DNA from: Ilyonectria destructans
Taxonomy: Eukaryota; Ascomycota; Sordariomycetes; Hypocreales; Nectriaceae
Direction: 5' to 3'
NCBI GenBank assembly: GCA_020740775.1
Contig: JAHEWK010000028.1
Location: 124,001-188,000 of the forward strand
Length of the DNA: 64,000 nucleotides
Below, one piece after another: positions 31,901-42,207 of this stretch. Within the stretch, counting starts at the first letter, position 1, and every line of letters starts with the position of its first letter. Below the pieces are notes generated by a model. That model saw only the letters and a list, made by a program, of their open reading frames with translations, had not been told where the DNA came from and did no database searches. The translations under genes were made by a program, and so were the position numbers.

Positions 31901-33254
31901 GTAGGTACCTTGATGGAGAACTACAACATCTCTAGATCTCAGCTTCCACTGGCACATTCCGGTTGTGCATTAGACAAAGTTGAGATCCACGTTGGTCAAC
32001 TAGTCAGTGGTACTGCATGCTTTTCCCTCGGAAACAGGGAAAAGCCTGTTCACATCTCCAGAGATGGCTATTTTACCAAGCTCCAATGGATTTCCTCTAA
32101 ATGGGTCGTTTTCTGGGATGAAGGGGAGAAGAGAGGTTGGCTCGTCAATGGCGCTAGCGCCTTGCTCCATATCTTACGTGCTTCGCTTACGCATAGCAAA
32201 CGCAAGTTCAAGTCGGCGTTTCTCATGAATCCTCAAGACTTACTTGATGTGGAGGACGCGATGGGAGCTGATGCTGCCTTGCAGGTCCTGACGAGCGAGA
32301 AGAATAGGAGCCTGCCGCTGTATCGGGAGAATGTCGAGTTTGAGAGCCCTAGCACAGGCTTGGACAAAGGTAAAGGGCCGGAAACGCGATTCAAATATTA
32401 CCGGCTGGAGAATCGAGTCGATCACATCTACAACATTCTAGAGAAACTTATCGATCACCAGACGGACGTTGAGCAGCGCAGCGGGTTGCGAATACCTTCT
32501 CGACCGAGGCGCCATCTAGAGGGATGGGATTTCAAAGATCTCGTCAAAGATGGAGATCCGCTCTTTGCCCGAGTTGCGACTCTGAATGCGATGGGCAAGG
32601 GCTGGGTAGACTTCATTAGGTCCATTCATGCCGTTGCACTATTCGGACGAGGGTTTGGAGAGTTGATACGGCCGAAGAGGCTGTCCACAGTGGTTGAAAC
32701 TCCCTACTGAGCGATACTATCTTGCAGCATGTGTGTCTGATCTCAGGGAGATCATGGAAGACCATGGTGATGCTCAGTTAAATCCGATGAAGCTATGCGA
32801 CAGCGTCCTGTGGCTCATGAAGCATGCTGCATTTCAGCCATGCCCTTGTGAGACAACAGCAACAACAACAACACCACTGACGCTGAAGCATTACGAACCA
32901 GTGCAAGCACTCTTCCCCATGACTTTCAAGCACTTGCTTAGGAAGAAACCACTTGTCGAGTTGCAGGAGGCAGCGGCGGTAGTCTTTGGTCACAATATCA
33001 ACATTCACTGGCACTGGGGAGACTACGGAGATCCAGTCAAAGGTGATCCGTCTCCAGAAGGGTCTTCGTCTGATTCATTTGAGGATAGTGGTCTTGGATC
33101 AAGTCTCAGCTCATCCGGGAGTCCTTCGAATTCTAGTACCATCCAGGCCCCATCTTCCGCTGGTGATACGGCGTCAATTGGGGCTAGAGGCAGAAAGCAT
33201 CGCGTGCAAGAAGTCATTTCTTCGATTGGTAAAAAGGCGAAGCTGTCGAGATGA
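28933..33254 (+). CDS. large uncharacterised fungal zinc-finger protein, five exons, probably defective
   Basis: Coding segments run from about 28933/28996 to 30464, then 30510-31141, 31196-31819, 31905 to about 32680, and on to 33254 in a shifted frame. Introns are 30465-30509, 31142-31195 and 31820-31904, all GT-AG. The N-terminal part has Cys/His pairs (CEYCFC, CTHCKDVEHW, CTRCYAQLPTKADLFRHLNE), then a proline/serine-rich linker. The C-terminal half is a conserved module (LAASLDDGRLMICASGIPEF, IKGFSTMLIPTKRS, RHVLGWCSDA, HLEGWDFKDL, RYYLAACVSDL) that I recall from many uncharacterised Pezizomycotina proteins. No ATG lies in frame before about 29600, so the true 5' exon is missing or unrecognised. 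A one-base frameshift lies near 32660-32682. It may be nuclear; no function is known to me. Confidence 0.65.
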
Positions 33255-34328
33255 TAGAGGGTGAAAACAGATTTAGAATATGAATCAAAGACTCGTATCG
33301 AATTTTCATGACTTCAGGTCGCAAATTGCATTTAACATCCTTAAATACAAAGCAAAGCAGCATCCAGTACAAGTATCTATGTCGAACCACTGGTATAACC
33401 AGAGTGTCGAGTTAGTAGATCACGTCAAACTCATATAAATGCGTTCACTGCCACGCTGCGGCCCCAACGCACACATCACTAAGGCGAACTTCTCGAGGAG
33501 TGGGAGGCAGTCGGACTGTAGGCCTCACTCGATAAGATGACTTCCAATGCCTTCGTGCCCAGAGCTGTGCATATATCCCGACCTGGAGCTGAGCTGACTT
33601 TGCGCATATATTGGAGTCTCCGCAAGGGTCAAGAGCGGTTGGATCGGTGGTCTACTTTCCGAACCCAGGCGTCAGATGACTGAATATTTAACATCTCTAT
33701 AGTCCAGATTCGCATTATATCGGCGTAGAGATGGAGGCATGTGGTAATATCGTCTAGGTCCTTGCAGACAGAAGGCAGCACTCCTTCTACCAAATAAACG
33801 GTTATGCGGCACGACGTGGTAATGCAGTCTAAGCTAGGTGAATCCCTGATATTTCGCCGACAGTATAACGGGGCATCCGCTTCCTGTTTCCTCCGTCCAC
33901 CCCGCCTCAAATCAAATCAAATACTCGTTTTTTTTTCTATCTGCGCCGAGAAAGTTCTTCCACAGAAATACTAACCGACTTTCTATCGTACATCTAACAA
34001 GCGACGGCAAGGATACAATACGTGGAGAGAGATGCCATAAATACACCTAGTTACGTCTGACAGATTATAAATAGATTTATTCCTTCCACGATTGGAAGGT
34101 GTTACTTCAAATCCTTACCGACCTGTTTACATTGCTTGCTGACTTCAAAGGAGTCACAACTTCATGTCGCAGGACTGAGACTTAACTATGATGAGCTTGA
34201 CTCATGCCGTGGGTTTGAGCATATAGGTGTGGTGACTTACAGTCTCAGGTGAACCTTACCCCTCGTTTCCGTTGTCGTCCTTCCTATTTGCTGGCTGCCC
34301 TACGGCATCCCGGAGTGGGTTTTCAGTA
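33255..34328. other. no supported gene
   Basis: Only short accidental frames are seen. The first part is the 3' region of the zinc-finger gene; the rest is AT-rich intergenic sequence. Confidence 0.4.
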
Positions 34329-34709
34329 TTAACTCGCTCTGCTGACGGCCGAGACCGATATCTTATCATACACCTCTTTCATGTGTTTTAGAAAACATCT
34401 GAAACTCATCTTGAAGAGATCGGGTGTTGTCTGGTCGATAAGACCCTCACGACGCCATTCTTCTTCTACTTCAGACACACATTTCGGCACATCCGGCTGA
34501 GTTACGAAGAAAATCGATGCTTGATACACGGTATGTAACGCATCGAGATTAAATAGCGACTTAGAATCATTTGGTTTGTCTTGAACGAGTTCTTCATAAA
34601 AGTCTTGCCAGTCTACTTTGTCGAAATCGACCTTGTCTATGACAGGGTTGGAAATAGATCGACCAATCGATTTGATCGATTCGATTTCGATTTCGATCGA
34701 TCGATTCAA
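34329..34709 (-). pseudogene. possible hypothetical protein fragment
   Basis: A 126-codon minus-strand frame whose last 100 residues look protein-like and acidic/helical (VDWQDFYEELVQDKPND, VSEVEEEWRREGLID, SFRCFLKHMKEVYDK). The first 20 residues come from an ATCGAT-rich repeat and are probably not native, so the N-terminus seems replaced or truncated. No family is recognised. Confidence 0.3.
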
Positions 34710-34850
34710 CCTGTCAATCGCTATTATATCGATCGAGTAGGATCTCTAATTGATCGATACCGTATCGATCAAACGCCCAATCGATCGATTAGAAATCATA
34801 CTCGATCGATATCGTATCGACCAACCCTCCAATCGATGGATTTAATCGTC
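34640..34850. repeat. ATCGATCGAT-rich simple-palindrome block
   Basis: About 200 bp are dominated by overlapping ATCGAT, TCGATCGA and TCGATATCG-type words, with many short perfect palindromes. It overlaps the beginning of the minus-strand frame ending at 34329. Confidence 0.7.
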
Positions 34851-35374
34851 GATCGCCATGTACTTCGAAGGTGTCCCGGGCAGGTTGCGTACGAGCTGCC
34901 ATACGCGACGAACCTGTCGCCCGACGCGTCTACCCTAACAAGCTGCCAGAGGTCCCAGCAGATCCTCCGGAGGAACTCGGGGACGCAGCCATCGTCGTCT
35001 TGTTCCTAAAAGCAGGCAAAGTCGAAGAGATTCTGGCGTCAGATAGTGCGTTATCTTGTCGACGGCGATAACATCTTCCTTATATTATTATTCAAATACT
35101 CATCTCCCCCGCCATTACCAACAGATCCATAGCGATCACCATCTTATTCACACTTACGGCCCCAATCTTGGCCAGCTATTAGCTCTCGCTCGTCACTAGC
35201 ATGAGTTATGGCGCCATGAGGCGCAGGCTCAGCAGCACTCTAACTTGTATCTCCTCTGGTTGTAGTGCGGATAGCTTTGACTAAATCTTCCTTAACTGGG
35301 CGATCTGGCAAGTTGTCGAAATCGGCATCCCCAACATGAATCCAATAATCATAAAAATTACGGATGCAAACAAT
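34851..35374. other. no confident gene; weak plus-strand coding look
   Basis: Around 34900-35045 one plus frame reads RRVYPNKLPEVPADPPEELG and LKAGKVEEILAS, which could be a gene scrap. The rest shows nothing. Confidence 0.25.
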
Positions 35375-35830
35375 TTAATCCGTTGAGATTTCGTTACTGT
35401 TGCAATCCGACAGAGTGCACTGGGTAAGGTTGGGTCGGAATTCCTTCGGTCTTGCCAATCTTATAGTATTATCTAGATCTATCGCTCGTTGTGACCTAAT
35501 GACTGTAACAGTTGGTGCCTTGACTATTTTCCCGCCTTTCACTTGATAGTCGATAAGAATAGTGAACCTCTGCGATGTCTGGGCACGAGCTGTTAATTCC
35601 AAGACAAACGTGCAACCTCTCTTTTTCCTTCTTGAGCTTTTAGGGAACACGCCGAAAATAGCCGAGAAATGGCGACGTCCGGGCTGCGTTTGAACAGGAT
35701 ATGTGAACGTCGTAACGTATTCCTTCCACACAGTGGAAAAAAGGCTGAATCCATCCCTATTGCGGTTTAAATCCGCAGCTTGCATATGCCTGATGAAGCA
35801 AACCGGTGCATGTGTGGATATGGAGGTCAC
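35375..35830 (-). CDS. hypothetical protein, single open frame
   Basis: A 151-codon minus-strand frame with an ATG at 35830. The middle reads like a folded protein (VWKEYVTTFTYPVQTQ, RRHFSAIFGVFPKS, TFVLELTARAQTSQRF, ILIDYQVKGGKIVKAP). No domain is recognised and no intron is needed. It lies just left of the dispersed repeat at 35838. It may be a fragment of a longer gene. Confidence 0.32.
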   Translation of the reverse strand: MTSISTHAPVCFIRHMQAADLNRNRDGFSLFSTVWKEYVTTFTYPVQTQPGRRHFSAIFGVFPKSSRRKKRGCTFVLELTARAQTSQRFTILIDYQVKGGKIVKAPTVTVIRSQRAIDLDNTIRLARPKEFRPNLTQCTLSDCNSNEISTD

Positions 35831-35837
35831 GTTTAGG

Positions 35838-36080
35838 TCATATGGAGATTTTGGGGTCAGGGATGACGGGCTGTTCAGAGGACAAAACTTTATCAGAACA
35901 AAACAAAAATAACACCAGTTATAGAGTGAGAGAATCGTAGACGAATGAATCTAGTCCCATATTTTTCACTACCCGATGACACAAGTTATTGGAGTTTGGA
36001 ATAATTGTCGGATTGAAGCTCGACAAAATGATTGCTGACATAAGAATGTCTTGGCTCAGAAAAAATCCGAAGAGGAAAGG
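35838..36080 (+). repeat. 243-bp dispersed repeat, copy A
   Basis: Nearly identical to 50947-51190; only a few positions differ (around 36001-36012, and aagaatg against aagaaag). It starts TCATATGGAGATTTTGGGG and ends CGAAGAGGAAAGG. No terminal inverted repeat is seen. It lies 73 bp past the stop of the minus-strand methyltransferase gene. Confidence 0.9.
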
Positions 36081-36152
36081 TTTGCAACATCCTATATCAT
36101 AGCAGTCTACGGATACCACTTGTCCCAGAAACTTGTACGTATAGGACAACGA

Positions 36153-37501
36153 TCAAGGTTTTCTCCCCCAGATAAAATAGACCGGGAGATAGAGATGAAT
36201 TGATGGATCCTTGAGGTCATTCTTTACCTTGGCCATAAACACCTGTATTTCTTCTTCGCTCCAGCCGAGTATGCGTCCAAAGACTCCGGGGGTGTAAGAG
36301 TCAACGAATTTGAGCTCCTGAACAGACTGATATCTCCCAATCTCCTTAAGTTTTGGATCTTTAGGCCACTCGCCAATAGGTATCTGTTTTCCGTTATTGG
36401 TATCTATATTTCAAAGCGACATAGCTCATGTAGGAAAATATGACAGCTACTAACCTTGTGAATTTCTTGTTGGATATCCACAAATCCTGCACCTTTCAAT
36501 TGTTCTTTCCATTGAGGTGCATTATCCAAAGGTTTGCCAAACTTCGCCGCGCCCTTGCATATAGTCTTTATCCAGAACTGGGTATTTGCGGCCCTTTCAG
36601 CTGTATCATCATCAGACATGAAACGTCCATAACAAGCCTGCAGCTCAATGTATCCACCAGGGACCAAGTGTTGGAACGCTTGCTGGAATAGTTGATCGTC
36701 GTTGGCTATACATCCTTCTAATTCGCGGGCATGTATAAAGTCAAATGGTTTACGATATAGCCATTCTGACTCAAAGTCGTCAACTTCAAATGTACAATTG
36801 GGCGGCGTCCCGCAATGGAATCTCACTCTGCAAAGTCCATTGCCCAGATACCAGTCCCGGTACCAAGGTCAAGTACACGCTGGAGATTGTCGCCAATAGG
36901 AGCAAGGTATAGCTTTCCCGCAAGTACCAGACTATATATGTGATGTACTAAATCCATTCGGTCTTGCTCTTCGTCGTCATTTGGCTGCAAATGACAGTTA
37001 ACTTATTTGTAACATTTTTTCACAGGTGCTCTTTGGTAAATACCACTAGATAGGAGCCCGCGCGAAATGCATGGTATCGACGCCCATTCTATAGCGATGT
37101 TAGTGCCTAGCAGCACTTCCTCTCCAACACTAACCTCGTATCTAATCAAGCATGCAATTAACAATTAGAAAAGTTTCTAAGCATTGCGGCCAGTTCGTGC
37201 ATAACCTACCTGTAGTTCACAACGCTCGAGTTCAGAGATGACAGATAGCTAGTAGATCCATCTCTAGAGAAACCGTCAGGTAAGATTGGTCAGGGTTGGC
37301 TCTAAACACTCACGAAGCATTGTAGGTAGAGTCATTATCGTGCAAAGCAACCTAGAAAAACTGCGTCAGCATCACTGTACATTACTTGTCCAAGTAATTA
37401 CTTACATCCACCTGCAAAGGGTTCTCAGCTAATAGACCCTGCAATTGCGTCGCTGGAGTCTGCGGGTCCTGGCCCCGCTGCTGAGCGATTTCTTCAGCCA
37501 T
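36153..37501 (-). pseudogene. LaeA-like SAM-dependent methyltransferase with internal deletion
   Basis: On the minus strand, exons are 37501-37406, 37351-37314, 37263-37210, a 7-nt microexon 37141-37135, 37088-37044, 36984-36455 and 36383-36153, all with GT-AG introns. The order matches fungal LaeA/Tam-type methyltransferases: YENGRRYHAFRAG, VLDLGTGTGIWAMDFA (SAM motif I), PNCTFEVDDFESEW, HLVPGGYIELQ and, at the end, DPSIHLYLPVYFIWGRKP. Between motif I and PNCTF about 12 residues' worth of sequence is missing and the frame shifts at a TGA (36825-36823). The usual NDLSPIQP-type stretch after motif I is lost. The relatives methylate small molecules or proteins or influence secondary metabolism. 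This copy should not make an active enzyme. Confidence 0.75.
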
Positions 37502-37979
37502 ATGTTGTAGGCTGCTCTTGATAGTTAAAAGCAATAAAGTCCGGGACCGCTGCTAAACGCCAACTCCCCCTTTTATTCTTTTTCCCCACCCCAACTTCGG
37601 CCAGCTGTCATCAGGCCATTCTAATACTGACTAGTATACATGCAGCGGGCTGTCAGTCAGACCATGCTCAAGACCAGATCTGGTGGAGTCTAATCCATGA
37701 AAGCAACATTGATGCGGCCTTTAAAGAATGTTGTAGACCAATAGGAATGAGAGCCGCCCCTAGTTACCCCACCCCATTCCAATTGTCGCGCAGAGAGTTT
37801 GGAGACCAAGCGGAACGCGACGAGGGAAGAGTGTGGGCCGCGTCCCATACCTCGAGCACCTCGATTGGCGCCTGATAGAGGGAGGAGATTTTGGTAACGG
37901 TCGGGTTGCGGTTGGGTTCGAACTGCGGCTGGAAGAGTGGTGTTGGAGGGAACAATTGGTTGGGAATGGAACACGTATA
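37502..37979. other. upstream region of the methyltransferase, no gene seen
   Basis: Presumably promoter sequence, bounded on the right by the pogo-like element. The open frames here are GC-rich and unsupported. Confidence 0.4.
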
Positions 37980-40821
37980 CCCGTGGGTCTTTGGGAAAAC
38001 AGGACCCACTCAGAGAGTGGGCGGCAAAATCCTGGGACAGGTGCGAAATCCTGGGACACCTCACTACCCCGCTTCAACACCAAAAGCGTAATTTCACAGC
38101 CAAATTGACCCTCTTTCTGTTCCAATCAAGTACAACCCTGTCGATGTGAGTCTCTTATTTTCGCTAACCAAGGACTAGGTGATAATGCCGTATCCCTTCA
38201 AGGTCACGCCCGGCGTCCAGGCTGCCCGGCACATCCTGATGGCACGCAACCGACCCCAGCGAAGTGCCCGGGATAAGCCTCTCTCACTTCGTGCCGCAGC
38301 CACGGCCTTTGGCACTTCTAAGAGCGATGTTCAACGTCATCTCAAGGCGCTAGATAGGTCAGGAAGACCGGCTTTCAGTGACAGACCCGTCGGCCGGCCA
38401 AGGAATCTCGATGACTCTGAGGATCGTGCCCTAGTCGCATATATCATGTGGCTCGAGAGGTGTGGCTTCCCTGCCACTCGTACCCAAGTGGAAGAGGCTG
38501 CCAATCTCTTACGGCAAAGTCGCACGCCTCCAGCTGGCCCTGTGGGTGAAGGGTGGTATCCTCGATTCGTCAGGGATCATCCCGAGCTTCAGAAAAAGAG
38601 TCTCGTTCGAGCTCTTGACCGTGACCGTGCCGGCTTCGAAGCTGGTGAACTTGGCGACTTGGAGCACTTCTATTCCAAGCTCTCAGAGGTCATCCAGCGC
38701 AGGAATCTTGGTCCTTCTCAGGTATTAAATGCTGACGAGTGTGGTATACGTATTGGAGTCATCCGGGAGCGACTGGAAGTCCTCATCGTCAAGAAGGAGA
38801 AGAATACAAGGCATGACGTTGTCGCCTTTGCTAACCGCGAGTCCTCGACTCTCGTAGGCTGTGCCAACGCCGCCGGGACCGCTATCCCTCCATTCGTGAT
38901 CTTCAAGACCTGGCCTACGGAGTCATGGGAGGTCGACGGGCTAGATGAACGTATCCGCTTTGCTCGATCAGATACCGCCTTTTCCAACGCCGAGATCTCT
39001 CTGGACTGGCTTCGTCACTTCAACCGGCACTCATTTTCAAGTCTGACGAAAGTGCAGTCTCTTGGCATTACATTTGAAGACTGGTTTGGCTGCGACGAAT
39101 TTATGCGAGATCTCGATAATCCTGACTGGATTTGGGACCAGCCCTTCTTCGAAAGACCAGAGGAAGATCGGATTTGGCGACTTCTCATCATCGACGGCTT
39201 CACGGGCAAGACCTATATCGAATTTATGGAGTATTGTATCCTCTTTGATATCGAGATATTCGTGCTTCCTGCTCATTCCACTCATCTTCTCCAGCCTCTC
39301 GACGCCGGTGTGTTTCAGTTGCTGAAAAGCGCACACCAGAAAGTGCTCCGTTCACACATTCGAGACGGATTTCTCAACTTTAAGCGGTCTGACTTTATCA
39401 CCCGGTTCCAGCAGATATTCGATGAAGGATTTACGGTTCATAATATCATGAATGGCTTCGAGAAAAGTGGCATATTCCCCGTTGACGGCACGCACGTGAT
39501 CCACACTCTCCGAGAGAAGAAGAGAGATATCCTCGCTATGTCAACGCCGGCCCTACAATCTCTCCTCCCCAAGGAAACGAGATTTAGTGATGCCCGTGAG
39601 GTCTCTCGACGTATTCGTCATAAATACGGCCAAGATTTTAGTTCCCCAACGCGTCAGCGCTTCACCGTCGTCGACGACGTTCTCGCCGAGGCAGTAACGC
39701 TCTCCAACTTCGCAGAGACTCATATTAAGTCCCGCCACCAGCGGATCGCCGCTGCGAACAATAAGAGGAAAGCCAGGAGGCCAGTTAAGCCATCAGGTCA
39801 GTATCTCAACAGCGTGACCGTCAGGCAGGTTCGGGAGAGTTTGGAGACCTCCACTCAGAAGGAACAAGATGAGGAAATACGCCGGCAAAAGAGAGAGATA
39901 AAGAGACTACGAAAACAGCACTTCGAGCAATACAGGGCAGAGTGGCAATCTCAGTGGAAATACGATATCAATAACAACGGCAGGCCGGTACATATCAGCT
40001 TTGAAAGGTGGCTTCGGTGGTCAGGAAAGAAGCGAGATGACGACGTCATATCTATCCCTGATCCATCGCCAAGGGCGTCGCCAACACCAGAGGAAAGTTG
40101 GTATTATGATACTACGCCTTCCGCCGCAAGTCATCGCTTTTATGAGCGCTTGAGGGAAGCCACCCGCGCCGGGGTTTATCGCAGCCCGCTCCAAGAGATG
40201 CCCTTTCCCTTGTCGAGCGATGGAGTCGAATTTCGGATTAGTAACACGCAGGATGAGCCTTCTACTAACAATGACATTATCACAGGTGATACCGACGAGT
40301 CAGATGATAACGAAGATGGTATCGCAACGCTTGATTTAACTCAGGAAGCGATAGAAGAGCCGGAATTGCCTCCCCTCCCTCAACCCTCTCCGACACATGA
40401 TACCTTCACCTCCACATACCACCGAATTATGGGCATTTTACACCCCCCAGAGGCATCACAGGAAAGCTGCATAGTAGCGCTTGGTCTCCCTTCAAGCCCG
40501 GAATGAATTGGCCGCTGTGCAAGGAGGCAGCGAGGTGGACTTCGCGATACCGAGGAGCAAGTCGGGAGCATTCAATTAGTCACAACACCACAACACCCGG
40601 GCATGGTATAACGGAGATATCTTGGATATAGCATCATCACGCATAAGATACACTGCATGGGAATTTTCATTGAGATTGGGACATAATCCGACCGGCAAAG
40701 TGGGAAATTCCCCTTGGCGCACCTCATTTGCAGGTAATGAGGTGTCCCAGGATTTCGCACCTGTCCCAGGATTTTGCCGCCCACTCTCTGAGTGGGTCCT
40801 GTTTTCCCAAAGACCCACGGG
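37980..40821 (+). mobile_element. pogo-like DNA transposon with 84-bp inverted repeats
   Basis: The 2842-bp element lies between TA duplications (37978-37979 and 40822-40823). Its terminal inverted repeats, 37980-38063 and 40738-40821, are 84 bp and perfect, beginning CCCGTGGGTCTTTGGG. Inside each TIR the words AATCCTGGGACAG and AATCCTGGGACAC are repeated, likely transposase binding sites. One long transposase frame fills the interior. Perfect long TIRs and an open frame indicate a recent and potentially active copy. Confidence 0.94.
38185..40506 (+). CDS. pogo/Fot1-like DDE_1 transposase
   Basis: The single open frame encodes 773 residues from ATG 38185. The N-terminus has a helix-turn-helix (LSLRAAATAFGTSKSDVQRH, residues about 31-50) and a CENP-B-type second DNA-binding part (residues about 70-125). 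The DDE_1 core has D184 (NADECG), D337 (IIDGF) and D373 (LLQPLDAGVF), a DD35D spacing typical of pogo elements. The residues after the second Asp read GFTGK where most relatives have GHGSH. The C-terminal 250 residues include a basic coiled-coil-like stretch (QDEEIRRQKREIKRLRKQ) and an acidic tail. A short intron-like sequence ends at the tag just before the start (38176-38178), so an upstream exon cannot be excluded. It acts on the TIRs in the nucleus. Confidence 0.9.
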   Translation: MPYPFKVTPGVQAARHILMARNRPQRSARDKPLSLRAAATAFGTSKSDVQRHLKALDRSGRPAFSDRPVGRPRNLDDSEDRALVAYIMWLERCGFPATRTQVEEAANLLRQSRTPPAGPVGEGWYPRFVRDHPELQKKSLVRALDRDRAGFEAGELGDLEHFYSKLSEVIQRRNLGPSQVLNADECGIRIGVIRERLEVLIVKKEKNTRHDVVAFANRESSTLVGCANAAGTAIPPFVIFKTWPTESWEVDGLDERIRFARSDTAFSNAEISLDWLRHFNRHSFSSLTKVQSLGITFEDWFGCDEFMRDLDNPDWIWDQPFFERPEEDRIWRLLIIDGFTGKTYIEFMEYCILFDIEIFVLPAHSTHLLQPLDAGVFQLLKSAHQKVLRSHIRDGFLNFKRSDFITRFQQIFDEGFTVHNIMNGFEKSGIFPVDGTHVIHTLREKKRDILAMSTPALQSLLPKETRFSDAREVSRRIRHKYGQDFSSPTRQRFTVVDDVLAEAVTLSNFAETHIKSRHQRIAAANNKRKARRPVKPSGQYLNSVTVRQVRESLETSTQKEQDEEIRRQKREIKRLRKQHFEQYRAEWQSQWKYDINNNGRPVHISFERWLRWSGKKRDDDVISIPDPSPRASPTPEESWYYDTTPSAASHRFYERLREATRAGVYRSPLQEMPFPLSSDGVEFRISNTQDEPSTNNDIITGDTDESDDNEDGIATLDLTQEAIEEPELPPLPQPSPTHDTFTSTYHRIMGILHPPEASQESCIVALGLPSSPE

Positions 40822-40823
40822 TA

Positions 40824-42207
40824 GCCATTGGAGGGCGCAACATTTCTTCCCGCTCAGGCTTGTTGACTGGATAGACACTAGCCCCAAGCCTCAACCAGTA
40901 GGGCTGCACTCATCTTAGTGCCCTGCGACTAGCGCCCAACTGATGCCCCATTGGTTTGAGTCATCTCAACGGGTGGAGATAACTGGGGCGGCTCCGCGGT
41001 GGAGTGATTTCCCGGAACACCGTTCAGGGGAGGGCGTGGGGTGGCTTACGACACAGTGGACCATGCGGCGGCTCGTCGCATGGTCACAAACTCTAATGTA
41101 GGACTGGGATGGTGCTCATCAGCGCCCACTCGTCTCATCAAAATGGCACCTGTCTTGTCGCTCGATCTCCGCTATCTCCCCGCTCGACATGTGAAGCGTC
41201 TGTAGAGTACGGCCAAATCGCCGGTGTTCGAACAGTTCGGATCGGCCCTTACCGGTGCGACGACGATTCGGAGTTTTGACAAAATCGAAGATTTATATTG
41301 AGAAAGATTGGCAACTATTCCGTGGCGACTTGGTACCCGCGCCTCTTCAACGCTGGCTAAGGGTGGCGTATGGCTGTTGTCGGGTCATCTTTTGCCGGCT
41401 TCGTCTCCATTCTCATTCTGCTCACGACCGACACGGACTCGGCCTGGCCGGCATTGCATTGGCCTTTGCCCTAGAGTGCGGTTATAAAGGGTTCAGCATT
41501 CATATTGCTGTCGATTCTTTTAGCCCGATGTAATGGTGCGAAACGTGAATGACGAATGTGAAGTGGCGCTTGGACAAGCTCTTCAAGTTTTCTGAAAAGC
41601 GGGGTATTTGTGACGAGTGTCCCTCTGGAGGTCCGATAGCCATTCATTTTCCACTTAACACCCACTCAGTTATACCCTTCGTGACGCAAAAAGAATTCAC
41701 AGCGCCGGTACCAGGCCCTTGCCATGAGTGAAAAATGGGTTGTGACCCTATTATATATTTCCAATTGGTCAAACGCCCGAAACTTGCGGGCGCTCAGGCT
41801 ACGTGCGCAAATATCATCGTACCAGGGTCTATGCACGACGCTGCACGCGGCGATTTCTCCACTCTGGGGATTCCTCTTCCCCCTTTTTTCTTATTTCCCA
41901 TGCCGAGAACACGCACACACTTACCCAGTGTCCTCACTGGACGGCAACCATCGACACTTGCCCAACTGCCATCATCCATGTGCTCCTTTGAGTTCAAAGG
42001 TCTTGGTTTGCAGAGTCGGATTCATTCTATGATTCATAAAAATAGAATGAAGGTGGATAATGGTAAACAAGATCATTGCTGCGCCTCAGTGCTAAATGGG
42101 AAGCTTCCTAGTGGAACCAGCCGCTCTGTGACAGCGCTTCCGTGTGACAGCGCTTCCAAGTCATCAGGCAGACTTGACATCCACCGCCAACAACGTCCTA
42201 GAGTCAC
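40824..42207. other. no supported gene
   Basis: Moderately GC-rich sequence with only unsupported short frames and no recognisable RNA gene or repeat. Confidence 0.4.

Noticed and set aside
37690..38125. Overlapping frames around the left end of the pogo-like element
   Set aside because: They run across the transposon boundary and TIR and are artefacts.
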